A model generated the notes under the pieces. That model was not told the DNA's origin and searched no databases. It saw nothing but the letters and a program-made list of their open reading frames with translations. DNA of 64,000 bases from Absidia repens (lineage: Eukaryota; Mucoromycota; Mucoromycetes; Mucorales; Cunninghamellaceae): the NCBI GenBank assembly GCA_002105175.1, contig MCGE01000021.1, positions 434,001 to 498,000 on the forward strand, given 5' to 3'. A program made the position numbers and the translations under genes. Below are positions 22,003-32,645 of the stretch, piece by piece (the first letter of the stretch is position 1; each line of letters opens with the position of its first letter).

Positions 22003-22685
22003 TGTCGTATTTGTCATTTGTCATCATCCACACATCAAGTACGCGGTTATCCAGTACGGCCCAACAATTGTACCGTGTCACTCACCACCACAAGCTAACA
22101 TTCGCTATGTTTCATTTGGTCTACAATCAATAGCAAAGATTAATTATCCATCTACTCTATAATATACTATTTTATCCCCTCATATCGAGCTCTACCAACA
22201 AACCATTATCATCTACAGTACAATCACCAACCATCATAGAAATTTATTATTCCTGTTATATTATAGAATAAAATAGGACTTGTTATCAAGTATTGTGAAA
22301 CTTTTGGATGATTCTTTATTTCTATTCAAATGTATTGTCTTACTTATACTGATGTGATGGTATGTGGTTATGTAAAAATAGGGGTGATGAATATGATAGG
22401 AATTTGTGTAGTGTGTGATTCGGGGTCTGAATTCCGTATTATGGAATGATCGCATATGCATGAACTAAGGTATAGGAATAAGTGTATAGATAAATATGAA
22501 TATGTATATATGAAAAGGTATATGGTAGATGGAATGATAGGTGAATGTGTTGGTATACAACAATTCCAACATCCGCTTCCCCTATTTTTACTATGAAAAC
22601 CCACTGTCATTCTATTCAATAAAAACCATATCTATTACAGTATATCACTTACTTGATTAACTTTAACTATACACAAATCATTACA
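22003..22685 (+). mobile_element. LTR family B, split by LTR E
   Basis: Family B unit (TGTCGTATTTGTCATT ... ACACAAATCATTACA), split at 22253/22563 by the inverted LTR E. Without the insert it is ~369 bp. Outer flanks AGCTC and CTAAT do not match. It truncates the fragment at 21533-22002. Confidence 0.8.
22254..22562 (-). mobile_element. Solo LTR, family E, inverted, 5-bp TSD
   Basis: A 309-bp unit (plus-strand ends TGTTATATTATAG and GGTATACAACA) with the perfect duplication ATTCC at 22249-22253 and 22563-22567. The host is LTR B, where uninterrupted copies read TTATTATTCCAACATCC. It is nearly identical to 10199-10512. Confidence 0.92.
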
Positions 22686-22799
22686 CTAATCTACAGTACA
22701 TACTATTATACTGTGATAGTCTATTCTACAAACCATTTTATTACAGTAAACTATTCTACAGGCTATTCTACTGTACTGTTGTAAGCTATACTGAAGCGT

Positions 22800-23110
22800 A
22801 GAGGCGGGTTATTATAGCTGTAGGCTTGCCAGATTTTTTTTTTGACGGGCCTCCAGATTTTTTGTGACGGGATTGCAAATAAAACCCCGCACAGACTGAA
22901 TTATTTTTCAAGCGGCATCCCGCATTTTCTTTCTCACTTTCTCTTTCTTTCCCCCCCTTTTTTTTTTAACAAAAAACCATTTTTCTTCACTGTTTTTGGC
23001 TCGTTGTGGAGCTGGTGGCCTTGGCTTTCTGTTAGGACTAGCTTAGAAGGGTTTCAGAAAAGGGATTATAAGATGCATGGGGAAACCCTTTCATTTTGAA
23101 TCCAGGATTT
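22800..23110 (+). repeat. Dispersed repeat family F, copy 4
   Basis: GGTTATTATAGCTGTAGGC start, then TTTGTGACGGGATTG, AAGCGGCATCCCGC, GATGCATGGGGAAACCC. The CTTCAATAAAA array is missing here. Confidence 0.6.
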
Positions 23111-23180
23111 AGAACCATCAACAAACTTTTTTGAAGTCATCATTAGGTTAGTTTAGTGTTAGTCTGTCTATAGTTATTAT

Positions 23181-23499
23181 TGTGATGTTGGTGTAGTAGA
23201 AAACGAGTCAAAATAAGTGAGACAAAGTTATATTTTTATTTCAGTAAAATGATGGAAGGCTTTTATAATAAAATCGGGGAAGCGGTTATTGGAATAATAA
23301 ATTTCTACTACTAATGTATTATTGGATAAGATAGAGATGAGGGAATAAATCATTGGACTGTGATTAGATGATTGAATGATTATTGGTGTATTGTCAGATC
23401 GGGATTGAATATGACAGTTAGTGCCTGATCTGAGTCTGACATTTGCTATATCTGATACATTGATTTATAATGTAAATATAGAGGATGACAAATACGACA
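23181..23499 (-). mobile_element. Solo LTR, family A, inverted, 5-bp TSD
   Basis: A 319-bp unit (plus-strand ends TGTGATGTTGGTG and GACAAATACGACA) with the perfect duplication ATTAT at 23176-23180 and 23500-23504. In minus orientation it has TTATTATAAAAGCC followed by GAAATAAAAATA, an LTR-like promoter and poly-A order. This is the reference copy for family A. Confidence 0.92.
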
Positions 23500-23804
23500 A
23501 TTATTTACATTTGAATAAAATATATATCTTTTTACATGCTTCAATAAAAAATGACCCATTATTTACTCTCATGTTTTTGAACAGCATCTGAGCTCCCATC
23601 ACAATTATGCTTTTAACATTAGTGTGGACCATTCTTTAGCTCTCTTTCATTCATCCTTTAATAGTGCAATGAACGCCGTGTCTTCGTTTTAGCATTTATA
23701 TAATATGCGTCAATGGATGATAATATTATCCTCTGATACGTAAGATAGTATGTAAAGTCATCATTGCAGTGCGCCCGTGCTGCATAACTACATGTACAGT
23801 ACAT

Positions 23805-24015
23805 CCATCCAGTAACCATCCATTACCCTTCCATCCATCCATCCATCCATCCATTCTCTCCATCCTCTCCATCCATCCATCCATCCATCCATCATCTATC
23901 TATCTATTTATCCATATACCCATTCAAACATCCATTCATCCATCCATCCATCTCCTCCATCCATCTATTATCCATCTGCCTATCCACCTATTCATCGATT
24001 CATCCATCCATCAAT
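23805..24015. repeat. ATCC microsatellite
   Basis: An imperfect (ATCC)n / (ATCT)n array of ~200 bp. The 106-codon frame over it is a repeat translation. Confidence 0.9.
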
Positions 24016-24149
24016 TCATTCATTTATCTACTATACCAATATTCACCCATACTCTTTATTTGATCATTCCACTATGTGAAATACACTGAAAAAATAAAAA
24101 CAGTGAAATAAAAAAAATGAACAGAAGACGTTGTAATGTCTGTAAAGGC

Positions 24150-24300
24150 AGTGTTCAAAATAAGCGAGACAAAGTCATATTGTTTATTTGGCAAAATGAT
24201 GATAGGCTTTCTAATGAAGCAGGGGGGGGAGTGGATGTTCGGAATAATAAATTTCTAAATATTTGTTGGATGAGATAAGAGATGAAGGAATAAATTATTG
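24150..24300 (-). repeat. Diverged LTR family A fragment
   Basis: Shares AATAAGCGAGACAAAGTC, GGCAAAATGATGATAGGC, GGAATAATAAATTTCTA and the GAGATGAAGGAATAAA end with family A. It is truncated on both sides and adjoins the Gypsy fragment at 24310. Confidence 0.55.
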
Positions 24301-24309
24301 AAGATGGTG

Positions 24310-25020
24310 GATTCTGATAAACGGTCGATCATTTCGTTAATCAATGGTAGTGGATATCGGATTTTGATGGTGATTTTGTTGAGGCCTCGATAGTCAACAC
24401 ATAGGCGTAGTGATCCCATCCTTCTTCTTTACAAACATGATTGGTGCACCTACTGGACTGGCGGATGGTCTGATGAATCCATTTTTTTTTTAGATTAGTT
24501 TGTATGTAGTCATATAGTTCATTTAATTCATCTTTTGATAATGAATAAATGGGACCGTATGGCGGTTGGGTGTCTTTTTGCAACGGTATATGGTGATCTG
24601 CATTTGAATGCCGGGGCAAGGTGTTGGCTTGGTCTTCATTGAATACATCAAAATACTCTTTGTATTTTTCAGGGATATTTTGGGTGGTAGAGGATGCATG
24701 ACAATCAGCTTCAGTTTTTTGTTTGAGGACAGGGATAAATACTGGGCACCAACAAAGACTTTTTATTTTGATTTGTGTTGCATTGATCAGTGCAGAAAGG
24801 GATGGGAAACTAATCTTATGCTGGGACCATTTTATGGTGGGGTTATGTTTTAAGAACCAAGACGATCCAAGAAGGATGGGGTATCCTCCTAGGTTGGTGA
24901 CATTGAGGGTGATGTATTCCTTGTGGTGTTTGATCTTCATATGAAGGCGAAGTTGTTTTTGGCCGGGTTTCCATCCACAACGATGATCTCTAGGGGCTTC
25001 CTCTTTGGAATTAGTGTCAG
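24310..25020 (-). pseudogene. Third Ty3/Gypsy lineage, protease-RT fragment
   Basis: The minus strand carries the C-terminal half of a retropepsin (YPILLGSSWFLKHNPTIKW) and a linker with IPEKYKEYFDVFNED. It continues into the start of [39 protein letters not shown], then frame-disturbed [15 protein letters not shown] sequence at 24360-24420. The pattern resembles Tf-type or fungal Gypsy elements and differs from the other three pol lineages here. It joins the Merlin-like duplication at ~25020. Confidence 0.8.
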
Positions 25021-25072
25021 TCCTAAAAAAATGATTCTGTTCTTAAAGATTTTTTGGATCTATTGCAACAAT

Positions 25073-25268
25073 TTTTCTTAGGGCATTGCCAAGTTAAGCC
25101 ACGCACACCAGAAGAGACAATATTCATTTGTTCACCGCTTCTGCAGACCATTATTCCAAATCCAGTTGTAGTATTATAGAATACGTTTTGTTGAATTAGC
25201 CACCGAAGTGTTTCTTCTTTATTTCGACATATAGAAGTTATTTCCCAAATATCTGGATTAGATGCCAT
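25073..25268 (-). pseudogene. Merlin-type N-terminal domain, second copy
   Basis: Begins MASNPDIWEITSICRN and ends near WQCPKK. It is almost identical to the frame at 9334-9609, differing at a few bases, and lies within the same ~0.5 kb duplication (25075-25571). The remainder of the transposase is absent. Confidence 0.6.
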
Positions 25269-26130
25269 TCTATCAATAATAATAAACAATGTGTCAATAA
25301 CCGGACAGGATATATGTAGTATATATAACAAAGATAATCTTACATAGATTGAGTATTCAATTCAAGGAGATTAGAGATAGTTTATTGTTAAGATAAATAA
25401 CAGGATAACAGATATTGAAATAAAACTAGAGTTATTTATAATATTTGGAAAGTATGGCCGCCGAGAGGTCGGGTAACACAAATGGGCTTAGCTACCAAGA
25501 TTTTCAGGGAGTACAAAAGATAGGGGAACTGAGAAGGACAACGGATATATGTTTCTCCTTGTATTTACTATCACCTTGGGAAAAAAATCCGACAAGATCC
25601 GGCAAATACAAGTTTATCCCGGGCCGGTTTATCACCCTGCGCCCTGCCAAAAGTGCAGGGTGGACCCGTTGCTTTCGGTAATTCGCAGGATTTTGGCCGG
25701 TTACGAACCGGCCCAATGATCCTGCGCCATCCGACGTTTACCGGCCTAAACAATATGAAATACGATCCTGCGCTTTTCCGACCGACCCTACTCAAAAATG
25801 CAGTGAAATGATTCTATACCATCCTCTATTTCCATCACCTTTAGACAATTCATGTGTATATGTGTGTTTTTATTGCAATGTCAAATAAATGATTAAAGGG
25901 TACTAAACTAAATTGATAACAGCGACACTAAAAATAAACTGAAAAACTAAGCACATCGCGTTTTTTGTTCCAAAAAGACCTAGCCAAATCATACAGTACA
26001 GACTAAATAAATCCTTCCCTTTGTTTATTGTCATCATTGGAAGAATCCCATATAGTAGCAGTTATTTCGGCAGTGATTGGAGTAGTTGTCAAATCGGCAA
26101 TCAAATGGAATCATATTGCAAGCGTCACAC

Positions 26131-27280
26131 TGAATGAATCATCTAAAGAAAAAGAAGTTAGTATTATATCACCATCTCTCTCTTTTTTTTTTTCATTGGC
26201 TTGCCTTGATGTTGTTTGACTCCAAGTTTACGTCGTATAGAATGAATCATCTAATGAAAAAGAAGTTAGTATCATATCACCATCTCTCTTTTTTTTTCAT
26301 TGGCTTGCCTTGATGTTGTTTGACTCCAAGTTTACGTCGTCGTATAGAATGAATCATCTAAAGAAAAAGAAGTTAGTATCATATCACCATCTCTCTTTTT
26401 TTTTCATTTGCTTGCCTTGATGTTGTTTGACTCCAAGTTTACGTCGTCGTTTAGAATGAATCATCTAAAGAAAAGAAGTTAGTATCATATCACCATCGTT
26501 TTTTTTTTTCATTTGCTTGCCTGATGTTGTTTGACTCCAAGTTTACGTCGTCGTATAGAATGAATCATCTAAAGAAAAAGAAGTTAGTATCATATCACCA
26601 TCTCTCTTTTTTTTTTTTTTTATTGGCTTGCCTTGATGTTGTTTGACTCCAAGTTTACGTCGTCGTATAGAATGAATCATCTAAAGAAAAAGAAGTTAGT
26701 ATCATATCACCATCTCTCTTTTTTTTCATTTGCTTGCCTTGATGTTGTTTGACTCCAAGTTTACGTCGTCGTTTAGAATGAATCATCTAAAGAAAAAGAA
26801 GTTAGTATCATATCACCATCGTTTTTTTTTTTTTTTCATTTGCTTGCCTGATGTTGTTTGACTCCAAGTTTACGTCGTCGTATAGAATGAATCATCTAAA
26901 GAAAAAGAAGTTAGTATCATATCACCATCTCTCTTTTTTTTTTTTTTATTGGCTTGCCTTGATGTTGTTTGACTCCAAGTTTACGTCGTCGTATAGAATG
27001 AATCATCTAAAGAAAAGAAGTTAGTATCATATCACCATCGTTTTTTTTTTTTCATTTGCTTGCCTGATGTTGTTTGACTCCCAAGTTTGCGTCGTATAGA
27101 CTGAATCATCTAAAGAAAAGAAGTTAGTATCATAACATCATCTCTCTTTTTTGTTCATTGGCTTGCCTGATGTTGTTTGACTTAAAGCATATGTCGTATA
27201 GAATGATCATCTAAAGAAAAGAAGTTAGTATCATATCACTATCGTTCTTTTTTTTTTTTTAAATTGACTTGCCTTGAGAT
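26131..27280. repeat. ~107-bp tandem array, about 11 copies
   Basis: Units begin GAATGAATCATCTAAAG and contain GAAGTTAGTATCATATCACC, a CTCTTTTTTTTT tract, GGCTTGCCTTGATGTTG and TTTACGTCGTCGTATA. Copies start near 26131, 26241, 26347, 26455, 26559, 26669, 26775, 26885, 26995, 27099 and 27200. Units differ mainly in the T-run length and in CTCTC versus CG before it. Two alternating subtypes suggest expansion by pairs. Confidence 0.92.
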
Positions 27281-27377
27281 TCTATACACGTAATAGCTCT
27301 ATGAAGAAAGAAGAAATTACAAAAAACAAAGGGACGGCGATTTTTGGTTTGGGGTACCATTAAATCTCCGCACAATA

Positions 27378-27533
27378 TTATATGACAATCGAAATTTTAT
27401 TTTTCTTTGCTGGACGAGAAGCGATGAGATCGTCACCATCGCCATTGAGACCAATGTGCATGTGGCTGACACGCTCGTCTTCTTCAAATTCATCGTCAAT
27501 TTCTTCTTCATCGATGGTTACCTGAGATGTGGC

Positions 27534-27535
<2 letters not shown>
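27378..27535 (-). pseudogene. Exon-like acidic segment inside TIR element
   Basis: The minus strand reads from an acceptor-like T-run plus AG at 27536-27537 into an open frame of ~52 codons. It includes SQVTIDEEEIDDEFEEDE, SHMHIGLNGDGDDLIASR and PAKKNKISIVI, then stop TAA (27378-27380). It is acidic with a basic, nuclear-signal-like tail. No start codon is present, so it looks like a last exon. It could be a captured host exon or the last exon of the element's own transposase. No protein family is recognised. Confidence 0.4.
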
Positions 27536-27567
<32 letters not shown>

Positions 27568-28016
27568 TCAGTTTATTGTACGTATAATCTTTTTTTTTTT
27601 TTTTTTTTAGTAGTCAGTCAATCAATAAAATCTTTTTATATGCCATCTATTATCTTATCTTGCCATTAGAAGTAAACTTGGGCTGTTTGAAAAAGTATAA
27701 GCAGATAATTTTTTTTATCCTGCGTTATATAGCTATTGGCAGGGTTGTATCTTGTATTTGCAAAAAACAAACCGTCATACAGGGTGATGATCTCGCATAT
27801 ACAAGGTCAATCCGTCATGCAGGGTGATGATCTCGCATATACAAGGTCAATCCGTTAGGCCGGGTGATGCAAGGAGCACCCGGCGTTTGATCCGACGTTT
27901 ACCGGGATTTGCAGGGAGAATTTTGTATTTACCGGATGATTTTCCCAAGGTGTATTATATTTATAATCCAGAACTTATTTTTGAGGTGAGAACATATACT
28001 ACACCTGATCCATTTA

Positions 28017-28136
28017 TTATTACAACATCCGCTTCTCTAGCTTTTACTATAAAAACCCACTGTCATTTTATTCAATAAAAAAACCATATCAATTGTATCA
28101 CTTATTTACTCTTATCTTTATTTACAAACATTTCAA
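28017..28136 (+). repeat. LTR family B 3' fragment
   Basis: Matches the 3' 120 bp of the unit at 16939-17341 (TTATTATTACAACATCCGC ... TTTACAAACATTTCA). It directly abuts the Merlin-type element. Confidence 0.7.
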
Positions 28137-29535
28137 GGTTCAAGATAGACACTCATGCTTAACTTCAAAGTAGATTTACTATACCAAAAATAGGTCTATT
28201 TGAGCCGAAAATAGTATAGATCGACTCAAAATGAAACGCAGTTTATGATCTGCATAATTTTAAATTGATTCGCCGACATTTTTTGAAAAACTTATATTGC
28301 TATTTATGCAACAGTTATCAAAATTTTCGGCGATTTTTTTGTGTTCCCCGACCTTATATACATCCTATTATTGGTTCATGATAGTTATAGAACATTATGA
28401 CAACTTTAAATTAATTTAAAAGATCAAGGTTTACGTAAAAATATACCATGAAATTGAAGTTGACATTTTTTACATTTGATTTTAATATAACTGTTACACA
28501 TAATGTGGTTTTTGTTGCTCTTTTGAATGGTAGTATTTACGAGCTTGTATCTTTATTTGCTGCAGAGTAATTGCTGAAAATGTGTTCTACTTTCCGAAAA
28601 TGGTAAGTATTGAAAGCGTCTATATGAGACTTAAAACAAATATGCTGCATCAGTGCTACTAATGGCCTTAGACTTGTGCGCGCTACAGGAGAAGTAGGGA
28701 CACTGCCAAATGTAATAGGACTTATCACGATTGTTAAATTTCATGATTGTACCACAATGGCTAGAATAAAATAATCCTGCACCAGTTTCTGCGGTGCGTA
28801 CCAAGTTATTCTGGCAAAGGAACTCGGCGGCAACATGGGGAGAGGCAAGGGCATGAGAGACTTGGACAGTTGGAGGTACGGCAGGCATGTTTTGATCAAA
28901 ATAATCAAAAAAATACCACTCTTTATATATTTTTTTCGCTTATATGCACCATAAATTACCGCACCACGCTAAAACGTACTCCGTAATGAGCTAATATAAC
29001 TTGCATGAAGCTGTCCTACCGCTTTCCATACTTACCATTTTCGGTAAGCAAAACACTTTTTCAGCAATAACTCTGCAGCGAATAAAGATACAAACTTGTA
29101 AATACCACCATTCGAAAGAGAAACAAAAACCACATTATGTGTATCAGTTTTATTAAAATCAAATATAAATTGAAAGTTTTATAAAATAAAATGTAAAAAA
29201 TGTCAACTTCAATTTCATGGTATATTTTTACATAAACTTTGATATTTTAAATTAAGTTAAAGTTGCCATAATGTTCTATAACTATCAGGAACCAATAACG
29301 GGATGCATATAACCTCGGGGAACACAAAAAAATCGCCGAAAATATTGATAACTATTGCATAAATAGCAATATAAGTTTTTCAAAAAATGTCGGCGAATCA
29401 ATTTAAAATTATGCAGATCATAAACTGCGTTTCATTCTGAGTCGATCTATACTATTTTCGGCTCAAATAGACCTATTTTTGGTATAGTAAATCTACTTTG
29501 AAGTTAAGCATGAGTGTCTATCTTGACCTTCAACC
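28137..29535. mobile_element. Short Merlin element, N-terminal ORF only
   Basis: About 1.4 kb bounded by inverted arms of ~470 bp: GGTTCAAGATAGACACTC on the left, and GAGTGTCTATCTTGACC then TTCAACC on the right. The same terminal sequence ends the full Merlin at 35843-38872. Between the arms lies one frame (28631-28888, minus) for the Merlin N-terminal domain only. No clear target duplication is seen, because the left terminus is disturbed. It is probably non-autonomous. Confidence 0.8.
28631..28888 (-). CDS. Merlin N-terminal zinc-ribbon-like protein
   Basis: An 85-codon open frame starting MPAVPPTVQVSHALASPHVA, with ETGAGLFYSSHCGTIMKF and SYYIWQCPYFSCSAHKSK. Comparison with the Merlin transposase at 36656 shows the same order: an AAEFLCQNNLV segment, a TG-G-LF block, a C-x2-C-like knuckle, then IWQCP. 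Only the presumed DNA-binding domain is present and the DDE core is missing. It is transcribed outward from the middle of a non-autonomous element. A sister frame with a small deletion is at 39438-39680. Whether it is expressed is unknown. Confidence 0.5.
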   Translation of the reverse strand: MPAVPPTVQVSHALASPHVAAEFLCQNNLVRTAETGAGLFYSSHCGTIMKFNNRDKSYYIWQCPYFSCSAHKSKAISSTDAAYLF

Positions 29536-29699
29536 AATGGTACTTCTATTTTCACTCCCTCATGGCGGGCCTGCTGGTTTACAGACACTACTTGCTCACT
29601 TGTTACTTTACCGTAGCTGTTAGACCCGCAACCAATGACACGTTGTACTGTATCTGTGAGCCCTCACAATAATGAAAAACAACAGTTTATGTGGTTGGA

Positions 29700-29811
29700 G
29701 CGGTAGAAGATGTTAGGGGATATACAAGAGGGTGGTGGAAAAAATGTAGTTGGAAGTAAAATAAAATAGTTAGCTATATATAAAAATTAAGTAGTAAAAT
29801 ATGATCATTAC
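29700..29811 (-). repeat. LTR family H end fragment
   Basis: Matches the last ~115 bp of the LTR H copy at 20198-21009 (GATGTTAGGGGATATA ... AAATATGATCATTAC), with its final base at 30163 beyond the nested LTR D. The upstream 29536-29699 has no recognised feature. Confidence 0.65.
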
Positions 29812-30157
29812 TGTTGTATTTTGCATATGAATGTAGCAATGAAATAAAATAAAGTGTGACATTGATGTAAATCATGCACAATGTAAATAAAATAAAAATA
29901 AATTTAAATACAGCGCTACAATGCAAGGGCTCAGATCATATATGGGTGTCATGATCTGATTTCACTTTTTCATGTCTTTGAAAAAGAAACCCATTTATTA
30001 TATCAAACCGTAGTAGTAGTTATACTGTTTCATACCATAATCACATCATTATATAAAGATGCTTGATTTATATCAAATAAAGGTTATCAACATTCTCATC
30101 TTATTTTATTTTTTATTTTACTTTTATTTTATTTTATAAAAAACCTAAACTACAACA
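29812..30157. mobile_element. Solo LTR, family D, 5-bp TSD
   Basis: A 346-bp unit (TGTTGTATTTTGCATA ... CCTAAACTACAACA) with the perfect duplication ATTAC at 29807-29811 and 30158-30162. It is nested in the terminal ...GATCATTACA of LTR H. It carries the GGTGTCATGATCTGA near-palindrome. Confidence 0.92.
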
Positions 30158-30761
30158 ATTACACTTAATTGTCTCAACTTTTGGTTTAAATTCCGGTTTT
30201 TTTTCCTTTTCCGTCAGCGCAACCGACTTAGCAGCATTTACATGCAACAGCGCTTGTAATAACAACGTATCTTGGTAGGGGGTTTGATTTGGTGGTGATG
30301 GAGCGACGAATACTTCCTCCAAAGTTTTTTTTCAATCCTTTGAAGGAATAGTCGCAATGATTTCGAGTATACCTTTTGATGTCTGACCAGTACCGTTCAA
30401 TCCAGTTACATTCGCAAAGAAAATTGGGATAAAAGCGGCATAAAAGGTTATTGGCTTTGAGTGTTTCTTGAAGAGCGCTGGGTTGGTTTGCCAAACAGTG
30501 CCTAAGCGCAGCATTCCACATTTCCATTATTATTTGGTGAGCCGTTGTTACTGTTGCAGTAAAGGCGCCACATTATGTTTTCTCTTCCAGAACTGTTATC
30601 CTTGTCGTGCCGCAGTACACACCCCTTTGAAGTACTTGTACCGCTTTTCTGTGTCATTTTCTGTGCGCTTGATTTTGGTTTCGTACAGGGTTTGGTCGAT
30701 TTGCCTTCCATTGAATTCAAACTTGGTATCCTCGTAGCACGGCAGTCCTTCAGGGTATATA

Positions 30762-32411
30762 CACTGGCTTCCACAAGTGCCCACATGTTAGTGATTTTTT
30801 TATAAAATCAACTGTTGAAAAAAATCCACTTAATTAAGGTATATTGAAATTTACACAAAACAAAGCCACGGTTCCCGAGATTCGGATGGCATGTCGGAGT
30901 TTTGAAAATATTTGCATAATGCATAAATATGGACTTTGGCGTTCGGACATACCATGTGGGCAGTTTTGACGCGGTAAACAAAAAAAAAAAAGACATAAGA
31001 AAAAGGCACAAAATAATAAAATAATTTTATTTAATAATCAATCCAGTATCCTTTTGCTTTGATAACATCTCTACAACGCTTTGGCATGCTATCAATCACA
31101 TTTCTACAGTCTTCTATAGTCAAACCATTCCAGACGTCTTGTGCACGATCCCAGAGGTCATGAATGCCTTTAGGAGGGGTGTCATAATCCCTAAAAAGTC
31201 GAAGTTTAACCAAGGACCAGATGTTTTCAATTGGATTGAGGTCAGGGGATTGTGCAGGCCATTCCATAGTCGAAAATGGTTGTTCTTCCAAGTACTTCTT
31301 GATTGTCTTCGCCGTATGCTTGGGATCGTTATCGTGTTGAAATATGACCTTGCTTTCATCATACTCATACCATTCCATAGTTGTCTTGAGTTCGTCCTCT
31401 AGAATCTTTTCGTATAATTCCTTGTCAAGTATATCTTTGATTTTCGTCATATAGCCAGGTCCATCGTAAGTAATACAACCCCAGATCATCAATCCACGAC
31501 CACCATGCTTGACTGTTTGCCTGACATGCTTAGGTTGCAATCTTTCTTCGGTCCTTTTCCAAGTGTAGTAGCGACCATCGGATCCAAAGAGACTCATTCT
31601 TGTTTCATCTGACCATATTACACGCCTCCAATCATCCATAGTCCAATCCAGGTGAGATCTAGCAAAACGAAGACGGGCCCTGCGATTCTTGATACTAATA
31701 GTCGGCTTTTTTGGCCTCACAAATGAGATTAGACCCGCCTCTTTCAATGATCTACGGACAGTAGAAGTAGATACAACCACACCAACAAGCTCTTGCAATG
31801 CTTTCTTGACGTCGCTCGCGTTCGTCTTGCCATCTTTCACCACAGAGCGCACACAGAAGGTCTTGTCTCTTGCAGACAGCTTGCTAACACGGCCACCAGT
31901 AAGCTTCGGACAATCCTTTTCAAGGCCCGCATTGATCTTGTGCACCATAGACTTGCTAATACCAACAATAGTAGCGACTTCACGTTCAGACTTGCCTTGC
32001 TTGAGATGAAATTCGGCGTTTCTCTTTGTAGAGTCTTGGATAGGGCGCATGTTGTTGATAGTCAAAAAAATAGAAGAAAAAAAAGTAAACTTACAATTAA
32101 AATTGAGCAGAATGGGTTTGATTATGTTTACTTTTCATTATGAACGTTTTATTTTGAATAATACGCCTTCTACGAAGAAATTATGGTATTGCCTATCATC
32201 GCGTCAAAACTGCCCACATGGTATGTACGAACGCCAAAGTCCATATTTATGCATTATGCAAATATTTTCAAAACTCCGACATGCCATCCGAATCTCGGGA
32301 ACCGTGGCTTTGTTTTGTGTAACTTTCAATATACCTTAATTAAGTGGATTTTTTTCAACAGTTGATTTTATAAAAAAATCACCAACATGTGGGCACTTGT
32401 GGAAGCCAGTG
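30762..32411 (-). mobile_element. Tc1/mariner element, apparently complete
   Basis: A 1,650-bp element with long inverted ends of ~210 bp (outermost CACTGGCTTCCACAAGTGCC on the left and its complement on the right), flanked by TA at 30760-30761 and 32412-32413. It contains one intact transposase frame (31031-32065). The TIRs are nearly identical, which suggests a recent insertion. Confidence 0.9.
31031..32065 (-). CDS. Tc1/mariner transposase
   Basis: An uninterrupted 344-codon frame of normal length for Tc1 transposases (~340). The N-terminus (residues ~10-125) carries the paired helix-turn-helix region: HLKQGKSEREVATIVGISKS, then SDVKKALQELVGVVVSTSTV. The catalytic core has VIWSDETRMSLFGSDGR (first Asp), GLMIWGCITYDGPG, VIFQHDNDPKHTAK (second Asp) and SPDLNPIENIWSLVK (Glu). 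The last two are 34 residues apart in the usual DD34E manner. The ATG at 32065 is preceded by an A-rich stretch. It cuts and pastes DNA at TA sites using the element's own TIRs. No inactivating change is visible. Confidence 0.92.
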   Translation of the reverse strand: MTINNMRPIQDSTKRNAEFHLKQGKSEREVATIVGISKSMVHKINAGLEKDCPKLTGGRVSKLSARDKTFCVRSVVKDGKTNASDVKKALQELVGVVVSTSTVRRSLKEAGLISFVRPKKPTISIKNRRARLRFARSHLDWTMDDWRRVIWSDETRMSLFGSDGRYYTWKRTEERLQPKHVRQTVKHGGRGLMIWGCITYDGPGYMTKIKDILDKELYEKILEDELKTTMEWYEYDESKVIFQHDNDPKHTAKTIKKYLEEQPFSTMEWPAQSPDLNPIENIWSLVKLRLFRDYDTPPKGIHDLWDRAQDVWNGLTIEDCRNVIDSMPKRCRDVIKAKGYWIDY

Positions 32412-32645
32412 TATGTGCAGCGACCAAGGCATCATGGGCATAAGCTTTATGGTTCGAGGATTGATCAAATAAAAACAGTCCCATACTGTACAATTAGGAT
32501 GTAAGACTTTAAAGATTTGGAATTACTTTGTCACATCATAAGAATAAAATTGAAATCCCGATTAAGAACAGTGCAAAACAAAAATAAATAATCACACAAC
32601 AATTGTGATAAAAGAAAATACCCTTGCAATGATACCAATCATATC

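Larger units (their letters stand above)
25572..27952. mobile_element. 2.4-kb TIR DNA element with 3-bp TSD
   Basis: Ends are CACCTTGGGAAAA (left) and TTTTCCCAAGGTG (right), flanked by TAT at 25569-25571 and 27953-27955. The related locus at 9890-9930 reads straight through (TTTACTATTATATTTAT) and is the empty site. Subterminal CCGACGTTTACCGG motifs occur at both ends (25731 and 27891). Two GCAGGGTGATGATCTCGCATATACAAGG-type direct repeats (described by position: 27778-27848) lie near the right end. No transposase is recognised. The interior holds an 11-copy tandem array and an exon-like segment. CAC termini with a 3-bp duplication recall CACTA or Harbinger groups, but the superfamily is unresolved. 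Confidence 0.82.
30164..32530 (-). pseudogene. Large DDE transposase fragment, split by Tc1
   Basis: 30164-30761 and 32414-32530 are parts of one minus-strand relative of the transposase at 42931-45075. Shared blocks are NVECCA.RHCLANQP, LLCRFYPNFLCECNWIERYW, IKRYTRNHCDYSFKGLKK and KSTKPCTKPKS versus the corresponding residues there. Several frameshifts break it, and the N-terminal two-thirds is missing. It is interrupted by the Tc1/mariner element at 30762-32411 in a TA dinucleotide. Confidence 0.8.

Noticed and set aside
23769..24089. 106-codon His/Pro/Ser/Ile-rich frame
   Set aside because: Translation of the ATCC microsatellite.
26131..27280. Possible CRISPR-like array
   Set aside because: Units are ~107 bp direct repeats with no unique spacers, in a eukaryotic transposon context.
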